From a virus, in IMG/VR virus record IMGVR_UViG_3300035703_000253, positions 1 to 35,213 of that record: 35,213 bases of DNA; one strand, given 5' to 3'. Below are positions 1-4,823 of the stretch, piece after piece (within the stretch, counting starts at the first letter, position 1; each line of letters opens with the position of its first letter). The translations under genes and the position numbers were made by a program. The notes under the pieces are model-generated. The model worked only from the letters and a program-made list of their open reading frames with translations, ran no database searches and was not told the DNA's origin.

Positions 1-87
1 CAGATCGCCGCTGCGGTACTCGCTGCCGGTGCGATGGCGAACATCGCCCTGCGCGCCATCACGACCCAGCCGCTCTCTGAGAAATGA
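1..87 (+). CDS. Holin-like protein, C-terminal end (duplicate of 34979-35173)
   Basis: This is the last 28 codons and stop of the holin-like gene whose complete copy lies at 34979-35173. It appears here only because the contig ends overlap by 127 bases. It should not be counted as a second gene. Its TGA at 85-87 overlaps the ATG of the i-spanin at 84 (ATGA), which shows the gene order holin then spanin across the junction. Confidence 0.9.
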   Translation, partial: QIAAAVLAAGAMANIALRAITTQPLSEK

Positions 88-127
88 TCCAGGCGTGGCT
101 GCTGCGGCAGGCGCCGTACATCATCAT
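1..127. repeat. Terminal direct repeat, left copy (127 bp)
   Basis: Bases 1-127 are identical to 35087-35213. The repeat runs through the end of the holin-like gene and the start of the i-spanin gene without any break in either frame, so the two ends join into one continuous lysis cassette. A length of exactly 127 is a common maximum k-mer in short-read assemblers, so it is more likely an assembly overlap that marks a circular or permuted genome than a biological terminal repeat. Confidence 0.95.
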
Positions 128-581
128 TTCGCTGGCCCTCCTTGCGGTCAGCCTCACGGTCGGGAATTGGCTCATCGGCATAGGGCGAGAACAGGTGCAG
201 CCGCACCTTGACAAAGCCTTAGCAGAACGTGATAACCTCGCGTCCACGTTGGAGTTTGAGCGGGCCAATGCAAAGAAAGCAGAGGAAGCCGTCAATGCCT
301 ACACGAAAGAAATCGCTGGTCTTCGTCGCGTTATCCGCGACCGTGGCCCTGTGCGGGTGTGCTTCTCAGACACCCCTGACGTGCCCGCAGCCAGCGCAGC
401 CTCCAGCAGTGCTAATGACCCCGCCCCCAGCGCCGGGAGCGTTTCAGGAGCGCCTCGAGGCGATCTTGCGGCCCTCCGAGAGCTCGCCTACCAATGCGAC
501 GCCCTAAGCGCGCAGTTGAGGGGGTTGCAGAAGTGGGTATCCCCGTCCGCGACGACGGAATCCCAAAAAAGTTCCAACTAG
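84..581 (+). CDS. Rz: Rz-like i-spanin
   Basis: A 165-residue protein with one N-terminal membrane segment (about residues 10-30, rich in I, L, A and V) followed by a charged, helical, probably coiled-coil periplasmic part (about 35-95) and a less ordered Ser/Ala/Pro-rich stretch. This is the architecture of inner-membrane spanins, which join an outer-membrane lipoprotein partner and fuse the two membranes after the endolysin has cut the wall. The identification rests on topology, on position directly after the holin-like gene (ATGA overlap), and above all on the clear Rz1-type gene nested inside it in another frame at 295-507. Spanin sequences diverge fast, so topology and nesting are stronger evidence than similarity. 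Confidence 0.85.
   Translation: MIQAWLLRQAPYIIISLALLAVSLTVGNWLIGIGREQVQPHLDKALAERDNLASTLEFERANAKKAEEAVNAYTKEIAGLRRVIRDRGPVRVCFSDTPDVPAASAASSSANDPAPSAGSVSGAPRGDLAALRELAYQCDALSAQLRGLQKWVSPSATTESQKSSN
295..507 (+). CDS. Rz1: Rz1-like o-spanin lipoprotein, nested in the Rz gene
   Basis: A 70-residue lipoprotein read in the +1 frame wholly inside the i-spanin gene. It starts with a basic n-region (MPTRKK), has a hydrophobic core and a lipobox-like end at LCGC (about residues 16-19, the last Cys being the likely lipidated one), and then a proline-rich body with PPAVLMTPPPAPG and a C-terminal LRPSE. The pattern CxxPxP...PPPxxW/V...PSE closely follows lambda Rz1. I chose the ATG at 295 over an in-frame start at 229 because an AGAGGAA ribosome site lies at 281-287 and because the signal peptide then begins correctly. 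The Cys at -2 of the lipobox is unusual but tolerated in some lipoproteins. Confidence 0.85.
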   Translation: MPTRKKSLVFVALSATVALCGCASQTPLTCPQPAQPPAVLMTPPPAPGAFQERLEAILRPSESSPTNATP

Positions 582-859
582 CAGGGCACACCATCGAGGT
601 GCGCACCGTGCCGCGCGGCAAATGGCGGCATGGCAAGGACTGTATCGGCATTTGGCTGCCGGAAAAGAACCGCATTGAAATTATCAGCAGCGTGAAGGGG
701 TCGGCGCGCCAGCAAGTTTGGGCGCACGAGGCTATTCACGCCATGCTCGACATCGCAGGTTATGGGCCTATCCCAAAGACCGAAGACCTGTCGCGTGATG
801 AGCAGTTTGTTGATCGTCTTGGGCATCTATTGCAGCAGATGCTCACGACCATGGAATGA
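494..859 (+). CDS. Small zinc metallopeptidase-like protein (HExxH)
   Basis: A 121-residue protein with the zinc-binding motif HEAIH at residues 78-82 inside a predicted helix, preceded by a beta-rich segment. This is the core of small zincins such as the ImmA/IrrE (M78-like) and SprT-like groups; the third ligand is not obvious and could be Glu or Asp near residues 98-107. The substrate is unknown. The gene begins inside the i-spanin and o-spanin genes, so bases 494-507 are read in all three forward frames, and it ends with an ATGA overlap to the phosphoesterase. Start choice is uncertain because no strong ribosome site precedes 494. It may act on a host regulator or on virion or wall peptides; that is inference only. 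Confidence 0.6.
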   Translation: MRRPKRAVEGVAEVGIPVRDDGIPKKFQLAGHTIEVRTVPRGKWRHGKDCIGIWLPEKNRIEIISSVKGSARQQVWAHEAIHAMLDIAGYGPIPKTEDLSRDEQFVDRLGHLLQQMLTTME

Positions 860-1599
860 AGCGACATCTCATCATCCCTGACGCGCAAGTAAAGCCCGAG
901 TCGCGCACAGAGCATATCCATTGGGCTGGCGAGGCCATCCTAGAATACAAGCCTGACCTAGTAATAATACTAGGTGATTGGTGGGATTTACCCTCGCTAA
1001 ACAGTCACGCTGAGAAGGGCAGCATCGAGGTGGAGGGGCGGCGCTACCACGAGGATATTGCCGCAGGGAATGCAGCCTTTAAGATTCTAGATTCCTACTT
1101 CAAGAAAACGCGCAGTAAGTCGTGGAAGCCGCGCAAGGTATTTTTGGAAGGCAACCACGAGAACCGCGCCAACCGCGTGGCGAATAACGACCCGAAGTTC
1201 AAAGGAATTATCGGTTCGCAGAACTGCCAGACGCTCGATTGGGAGCGGCACCGATTCCTAAAAATCATCAACATCGACGACATCGCGTATTGCCACTATT
1301 TCCCTAATCCGTTCAGTGGCAAGCCCATTGGCGGCACCATCGTGTCGCGCCTGAACAACATCGGCAAGTCATTCGTGCAGGGGCACCAGCAGGGCTTCCT
1401 GTACGCCAGCAAGCAATACCCCGATCACGTCAAGCACGGCCTCGTCGCGGGGCGCTTCTACCTTGAGCACGAAGGCTACCGCCCCGACGACGTGCAAACG
1501 TCTGAGTGGAACGGCATCGTCGTGCTAAATGGCGTGCGTAAAGGCGATTACGACCTCATGCCGCTGCGCATGGACTACCTGCGCCGCAAGTACGGCTAA
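856..1599 (+). CDS. Calcineurin-like metallophosphoesterase
   Basis: A 247-residue protein with the ordered motifs of the two-metal phosphoesterase superfamily: an N-terminal PDAQ (residues 8-11, D9 in place of the usual DxH), LGDWWD (39-44), GNHE (99-102), and later histidines at about 147 and 177 (GHQQG). These residues normally bind Mn/Fe/Zn and hydrolyse phosphomono- or diesters. The first motif has Gln where many members have His, so activity may be altered. The phage role is not clear; such genes occur scattered in phage genomes and may act on nucleotides, nucleic acid ends or cyclic nucleotide signals. The gene overlaps the upstream peptidase by ATGA and converges with the leftward operon, sharing bases 1596-1599 with its last gene. 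Confidence 0.75.
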   Translation: MKRHLIIPDAQVKPESRTEHIHWAGEAILEYKPDLVIILGDWWDLPSLNSHAEKGSIEVEGRRYHEDIAAGNAAFKILDSYFKKTRSKSWKPRKVFLEGNHENRANRVANNDPKFKGIIGSQNCQTLDWERHRFLKIINIDDIAYCHYFPNPFSGKPIGGTIVSRLNNIGKSFVQGHQQGFLYASKQYPDHVKHGLVAGRFYLEHEGYRPDDVQTSEWNGIVVLNGVRKGDYDLMPLRMDYLRRKYG

Positions 1600-1703
1600 T
1601 CTTCGTCGCTGTCGCGCCAGCGAATAGCGGGCCAGATAAAGAGCAGGGTGACGAGCATACCCATGCCGACACCGAAGCCGAAGGCTAGTGTGGCGTCGGT
1701 CAT
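1596..1703 (-). CDS. 35-residue membrane miniprotein
   Basis: A short reading frame of 35 codons. The peptide starts MTDATLAFG, has a Gly-rich hydrophobic helix (about residues 6-27, with GFGVGMGMLVTLLF inside) and ends in a charged tail WRDSDED. The start ATG at 1703 overlaps the TGA of the upstream gene (ATGA) and a GAGG ribosome site lies about five bases upstream. It is the last gene of the leftward operon and overlaps the stop of the convergent phosphoesterase gene. I recognise no family. One transmembrane helix with a small-residue G-x-G face suggests oligomerisation in the inner membrane. Confidence 0.55.
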   Translation of the reverse strand: MTDATLAFGFGVGMGMLVTLLFIWPAIRWRDSDED

Positions 1704-2011
1704 GTGGGCCTCAGCGCCGTCTCAGCGATGGCTGCGCACTCTGCGGAATACTGCGACTTGGCAATCGTCTCCAGCGCATTCTTATAACGCTGGATGATCG
1801 CTTTCTGCATCATGTCCATATAAGTCGTCTCCACCTGCCAGCGGATCATCTCGCTGCGCTCGGCCTCTAGTTTCTCAATCTGCTTGATGTAGGTATCAAG
1901 CCGATCCTGCTGCTCGTAGATCACCTGCTTGAGTTGCTGCTTATTGTGCGCATTCTCGACCCATTCGTTGAGCCATGACCGCGGCGGGCTTTCTGTGTCG
2001 ATTGTAGGCAT
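1700..2011 (-). CDS. Coiled-coil protein of unknown function
   Basis: A 103-residue protein, mostly helical, with a heptad-rich middle (about residues 25-60, rich in Q, K, E, I and L) typical of a short coiled coil. I chose the ATG at 2011 because a GGA-type ribosome site lies six bases before it. An in-frame TTG at 2080 overlaps the stop of the DUF3310 gene, but it would add an Arg/Pro-rich stretch that looks non-coding. The stop overlaps the ATG of the next small membrane gene. No family recognised. The position in the leftward operon behind recombination genes suggests an accessory early function. Confidence 0.6.
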   Translation of the reverse strand: MPTIDTESPPRSWLNEWVENAHNKQQLKQVIYEQQDRLDTYIKQIEKLEAERSEMIRWQVETTYMDMMQKAIIQRYKNALETIAKSQYSAECAAIAETALRPT

Positions 2012-2076
2012 ATAAATCCGGCTGGCGCGACGGGGCCGGTTCTCCGAAGTGTATGGCGCGCGCCTCGGGTTGTGGA

Positions 2077-2370
2077 TCAATCCTCTCCAATAGCCTCAAT
2101 CAACTGCGCACCATACGTCAGGAACCATGCCGCCTTGCGCAGGTCTTGCGCTTCGGGGCTAATGTCCTTCCGTCCTGCTCGCAGTAGATACTTGAGTGCA
2201 GAGCCACGACAGTACGCTATCGTACCTTCCTCACCGAGCGTGGCGCGGATGATGTCGATGGCCTCCACGTCCTCACCAGTCGGAAGTACCAACTGGTAAT
2301 GAGACGGGCTGCTCACCGGATCGTCTCCGCGCAACTCATCGGCAAAGTCTTGCAGTTCGCGCAGTTTCAT
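2077..2370 (-). CDS. DUF3310 family protein
   Basis: A 97-residue protein with the DUF3310 signature: SPSHYQ near residue 21, EAIDIIRA in the middle, then a Tyr-Cys-Arg-Gly run leading to ALKYLLRAGRK (about residues 58-68) and a following DLRKAAWFL helix. The family is widespread in phages and has been annotated as nucleotide kinase-like, but its activity is not settled. The start ATG at 2370 overlaps the stop of the upstream small membrane gene (ATGA). It sits in the same leftward unit as the exonuclease and the SSB-like protein, which fits a role in nucleotide or DNA metabolism early in infection. Confidence 0.8.
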   Translation of the reverse strand: MKLRELQDFADELRGDDPVSSPSHYQLVLPTGEDVEAIDIIRATLGEEGTIAYCRGSALKYLLRAGRKDISPEAQDLRKAAWFLTYGAQLIEAIGED

Positions 2371-2510
2371 CCGGCGACCACTCGAGATACCTTGGTCACG
2401 ATGCCGATAAAAAGACCGAGCGCCACGGCGAAGGAAAACACCGCAAGCAGCCAGCCCACGACGTATACCGTCACCGCTGCCAAGTCTTTGGCTAAGTCTT
2501 TGTCGCTCAT
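2367..2510 (-). CDS. 47-residue membrane miniprotein
   Basis: A reading frame of 47 codons between the exonuclease and the DUF3310 gene. The peptide begins MSDKDLAKDL, has a long hydrophobic helix (about residues 11-40, containing WLLAVFSFAVALGLF) and ends KVSRVVAG. The ATG at 2510 overlaps the exonuclease TGA and a GAGG site lies about five bases upstream; the TGA overlaps the next ATG. Both overlaps support translation. One transmembrane helix, acidic N-terminus and basic C-terminus suggest N-out/C-in insertion in the inner membrane. Function unknown. Confidence 0.6.
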   Translation of the reverse strand: MSDKDLAKDLAAVTVYVVGWLLAVFSFAVALGLFIGIVTKVSRVVAG

Positions 2511-3214
2511 GCTGCCCTCTTCTTCAGTTTCTCATTGAGGTCGTACAACGCGCGCAGATGCAAGAACGCAGGCCATGCGTCGTCATCGAGCGACGGGTAG
2601 AAGTGGTGCCCGAAGTCACCATTCTCCTTGCTGAAGCGCAGCAAGTGATACCCGCCGTCGATCTTGTTGCCGGTGCATTCTTCGTATGCTTTGGCATATG
2701 CAACAATTTGCATAAGGTACTCAGGATAGACGCCGCCGCTGGTCTTGAAATCACCGAGCACCAACTTGCCGTTAAGTTTGCCGATGAAGTCGAGCGTGCC
2801 ACCAAAACGGTGCGTCTCGCTAATCACGGCCACCTCGCAGTCTACGATCTCAAGCTGCGTGCCCTTCACCCAGAACTCAAAGGCTGAGTAAGCCGAGCTC
2901 GCTTGCGCGCGGAACACCTTGGGGTCAACCACGGTCTTCGCCTCAAGCGCCTTCTCGAGCACGATGTGCGGATCGTCGCCCTTCACCCACGCCTCGCACA
3001 TGCTATGCACGCAGGTGCCGATGGCGAGGATGTCGGAGCCTTCGTAGAGCCCAGAGGGGGCAGGCTGACCCTGCCCCTCCAGAAGCCCATGCTCACGCCC
3101 GGTCTTGTAAGCCCAGTTAATCAAAGCACCGGGGTCTTTGATTTTTAGGATGGTAGTGACCGACGGGATTTTCTTCCCGTCGGCTGCCTTGTAACCTTGT
3201 CTTGGTGTCGGCAT
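2507..3214 (-). CDS. PD-(D/E)XK exonuclease, RecB/Cas4-like
   Basis: A 235-residue nuclease. The order of motifs is that of the RecB-type PD-(D/E)XK family: GTCVHSMCEAW with H70, Glu127 in DCEVAV, GGTLDFIG with D142, GDFKTS with D155 and K157, then QIVAY (169-173), the QxxxY motif. Such phage enzymes resect double-stranded ends to feed single-strand annealing or recombination-dependent replication. It is preceded two bases upstream by the SSB-like gene, as exonuclease and ssDNA-binding genes often are. No good ribosome site precedes 3214, so it is probably translated by coupling from the upstream gene. No Cas4-type cysteine cluster is visible, so a Cas4 proper is unlikely. Confidence 0.85.
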   Translation of the reverse strand: MPTPRQGYKAADGKKIPSVTTILKIKDPGALINWAYKTGREHGLLEGQGQPAPSGLYEGSDILAIGTCVHSMCEAWVKGDDPHIVLEKALEAKTVVDPKVFRAQASSAYSAFEFWVKGTQLEIVDCEVAVISETHRFGGTLDFIGKLNGKLVLGDFKTSGGVYPEYLMQIVAYAKAYEECTGNKIDGGYHLLRFSKENGDFGHHFYPSLDDDAWPAFLHLRALYDLNEKLKKRAA

Positions 3215-3216
3215 GG

Positions 3217-3858
3217 TTAAAACGTCAGCGCGTCGTCTTTGAACTCTTCAGCAGCAGCCGGAGCGGCAGCAGCCTTCGGAGTCGGGGCAAACTTCGGGGC
3301 GTCCACGATGCGATTTGCAATCTTGTCCTGTACCCATTCCGGCAACTTGTCGAACACTGCTGAGTCTGGCGCGTCGGTCGAGTAGATCAGCGCCTCGCCT
3401 TCCAGCGTCGGAGCGGGCATGCCCTTCGGCAGCGGCATGATGCTCGTGAGGTTGGCGTAGGTTTTCTCGCCTTTAACGGAATGCGTTACATTGATGAAGG
3501 CGGGCTTGCCGAGTACGTTGGCGAGGTCAAAGCGCTTCAGTTCTTCCGGCGTGAACGCCTTACCGCGCCACGACTGGAGCAACTGCCGCAGTGTCGCCTT
3601 CTCGTTGAGGGACAATCCAAGCGTGCGAGAGATCACCGCAGGGAGGCTCTTAGTCTCGCCGTTCTTCGTGATCTCGACACGCTCGGAGGGAATCTGAAAG
3701 CGAACCATCAACGTGCGCTTCGGCGCAAACTGCCCACCAGGAGATGGCTGCACGCCCAAGTCCACGATCATGTCGCACACTGCCGCGTAAGCACCGGCCT
3801 CGAGAGGCTTGCGCTCAGGGAAGTTACCGCCACCCGATGCAGAAATAATCAAACTCAT
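3217..3858 (-). CDS. Probable ssDNA-binding / replication accessory protein
   Basis: A 213-residue protein. The body is beta-rich and basic, followed by a flexible Ala/Pro linker (about residues 180-203) and a short acidic tail EEFKDDALTF ending in Phe. An acidic tip closed by an aromatic residue after a disordered linker is the hallmark of phage and bacterial single-strand binding proteins, where it recruits partner enzymes. It is followed two bases later by the exonuclease, a natural partner. A strong AAGGAG site lies just upstream of the ATG at 3858. I infer ssDNA binding from the tail, size and context; I do not recognise the core fold with certainty, and it could be another recombination mediator. 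Confidence 0.5.
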   Translation of the reverse strand: MSLIISASGGGNFPERKPLEAGAYAAVCDMIVDLGVQPSPGGQFAPKRTLMVRFQIPSERVEITKNGETKSLPAVISRTLGLSLNEKATLRQLLQSWRGKAFTPEELKRFDLANVLGKPAFINVTHSVKGEKTYANLTSIMPLPKGMPAPTLEGEALIYSTDAPDSAVFDKLPEWVQDKIANRIVDAPKFAPTPKAAAAPAAAEEFKDDALTF

Positions 3859-3883
3859 GTTAATACTCCTTCTATGTTACGGT

Positions 3884-4063
3884 TCACCAGTAATCTCTAC
3901 CGCCCCGTGCGGAGCGCCAGTTAGGCGGGGGAACCGACCGCCAGTTTTCGTGTAGCTTGTGGCGCGACGCTCTACGGAAGCGGCGGTCGCGTAGGTATTC
4001 GATTAGGCCATGGATGGCCCACAGTACGAAGACCGTGATGATGATGCCGGAGAGGAAGGCCAT
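3884..4063 (-). CDS. 59-residue membrane protein with basic tail
   Basis: A 59-residue peptide with one N-terminal transmembrane helix (about residues 3-25, LSGIIITVFVLWAIHGL) followed by a strongly basic, Arg-rich cytoplasmic tail ending in a Gly/Arg/Tyr/Trp patch. I chose the ATG at 4063 because GGAG lies nine bases before it, within the end of the upstream small gene; a longer in-frame extension to 4255 is Arg/Pro-rich and unconvincing. Basic tail next to a single helix means N-out/C-in topology. Function unknown; it could anchor something to the membrane or act as an early host-takeover factor. Confidence 0.55.
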   Translation of the reverse strand: MAFLSGIIITVFVLWAIHGLIEYLRDRRFRRASRHKLHENWRSVPPPNWRSARGGRDYW

Positions 4064-4065
4064 GA

Positions 4066-4191
4066 TTACCACTCCTCGGGGCGAATGATCGCGCCGATGA
4101 TTCCGGTTAGGGCGATGACGCCGAAGACTTGTGCGAGGAATATCAGCTGCTGATATTCGTGGTGGGAGACGGGAAGGATGAGGTCTAACAT
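4066..4191 (-). CDS. 41-residue membrane miniprotein
   Basis: A reading frame of 41 codons, starting MLDLILPVSHHEYQQ and followed by one hydrophobic helix (about residues 16-36, with FLAQVFGVIALTGIIGAII) and a short RPEEW end. It ends two bases before the ATG of the next small membrane gene, whose ribosome site lies inside its last codons. The spacing supports translation of both. No family recognised. Confidence 0.5.
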   Translation of the reverse strand: MLDLILPVSHHEYQQLIFLAQVFGVIALTGIIGAIIRPEEW

Positions 4192-4211
4192 GGTGCGCTC
4201 CTGGTCGCGGC

Positions 4212-4439
4212 TTAGGCCGCGACCTCATAAATGCCATGCATCGCCACGCTATCAAACCGATACTTCAGGCGACGCTGGGCGGCAATGACTGTGTTTCGAT
4301 GATACTTTGTCATCGGCACCCACTCATTCGTTGAGCGACGAAGCCACTGCAACGGATGACGCTTTTGGTTAAGCATTCTATATTCGCCGCTTGCAATCTT
4401 TTCGATGATTTCGCGCACCGCTTGCTCGCCCTTCAACAT
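4212..4439 (-). CDS. First gene of the leftward operon, unknown function
   Basis: A 75-residue, basic, soluble protein. The ATG at 4439 is chosen over an in-frame GTG at 4460 because a strong AAGGAG site falls between them, ending seven to nine bases before 4439. Residues 1-20 form an amphipathic helix (AVREIIEKIASGEY), followed by an Arg/Trp-rich middle (LQWLRRSTNEWVPM) and another helix. It is the first gene after the leftward promoter at 4493-4521, a position that often holds small early regulators or anti-host factors. No family recognised. Confidence 0.6.
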   Translation of the reverse strand: MLKGEQAVREIIEKIASGEYRMLNQKRHPLQWLRRSTNEWVPMTKYHRNTVIAAQRRLKYRFDSVAMHGIYEVAA

Positions 4440-4483
4440 GACCTTATCTCCTTCTATCACTTTTGGCCCGGCACTGCGCCGTC

Positions 4484-4510
4484 CATGTGTGCAATGTACA
4501 TGTGCTCAAT
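4484..4510. promoter_or_regulatory. Direct-repeat operator candidate (CATGTGnnCAAT x2)
   Basis: CATGTGTGCAAT at 4484-4495 and CATGTGCTCAAT at 4499-4510 match at ten of twelve positions with 15-bp periodicity. A palindrome ATGTACAT (4494-4501) lies across them. Both copies cover the spacer, -10 and start point of the leftward promoter, so a bound protein would block it. The adjacent YdaS/Cro-type gene at 4602 is the natural candidate ligand. Confidence 0.45.
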
Positions 4511-4521
4511 CCTGCCGTCAA
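4493..4521 (-). promoter_or_regulatory. Leftward sigma70-type promoter
   Basis: On the minus strand TTGACG (4521-4516) is followed by a 17-base spacer and TACATT (4498-4493). The predicted start is near 4487, about 48 bases before the ATG at 4439 with its AAGGAG site. It is correctly placed to drive the whole leftward operon (4439 to 1596), for which I see no other promoter. Confidence 0.5.
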
Positions 4522-4570
4522 GCACTTCTTGTAAATAAATTAGTATGCTCCGGTGCTATGCATATTTAGG

Positions 4571-4599
4571 TTGCCAACTGCAAGTTAGTCTTGTATTCT
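4571..4599 (+). promoter_or_regulatory. Rightward promoter overlapping an inverted repeat
   Basis: TTGCCA (4571-4576), a 17-base spacer and TATTCT (4594-4599) form a good sigma70-type promoter. The -35 is part of an inverted repeat TTGC-N5-GCAA (4571-4583). The predicted start, about 4605-4607, falls at or just before the second in-frame ATG (4608) of the repressor-like gene, leaving no room for a ribosome site, so the transcript may be leaderless as lambda cI is from PRM. Confidence 0.5.
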
Positions 4600-4601
4600 A
4601 G

Positions 4602-4823
4602 ATGACCATGAAAAAACCCAACCTTTCGCCGCAGCACGCGGCAGTCGTCCACGCCGTGGCCCTCGCAGGGGGTCAGTCGGCACTTGCTAAGAAACTAGGC
4701 ATCAAGCCGCAGGCAGTCCAGCAGTGGGTTGCCTCTGGCCGTGTACCGCCTCTCCGTGTCCTTGCGGTCGAGGCGGCAACTGGAGTATCAAGGAAGGCCC
4801 TACGACCGGACATCTATCCATGA
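4602..4823 (+). CDS. YdaS/Cro-type helix-turn-helix regulator
   Basis: A 73-residue protein with a single helix-turn-helix: AGGQSALAKKLGIKPQAVQQWVA (about residues 22-44), followed by the typical VPPLRVLAVEAATG helix and the RPDIYP ending of the YdaS/Cro-like family. These proteins bind short operator repeats and repress or balance divergent promoters in lambdoid elements. There are two possible starts, ATG 4602 and ATG 4608; the predicted transcription start favours 4608 on a leaderless message. It is divergent to the leftward operon, with the operator candidates in between, and overlaps the primase-helicase start by ATGA. No larger CI-type repressor with a peptidase domain is present, so a lysogenic switch of the classical kind is not shown. 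Confidence 0.8.
   Translation: MTMKKPNLSPQHAAVVHAVALAGGQSALAKKLGIKPQAVQQWVASGRVPPLRVLAVEAATGVSRKALRPDIYP

Noticed and set aside
3481-3924. 147-codon forward frame
   Set aside because: It is opposite the SSB-like gene, which has a strong ribosome site and a typical acidic tail; the forward product is Arg-rich.
4602-4823. Evidence for lysogeny
   Set aside because: A small Cro/YdaS-type regulator alone is not enough: I see no integrase, excisionase, partition gene or attachment site.
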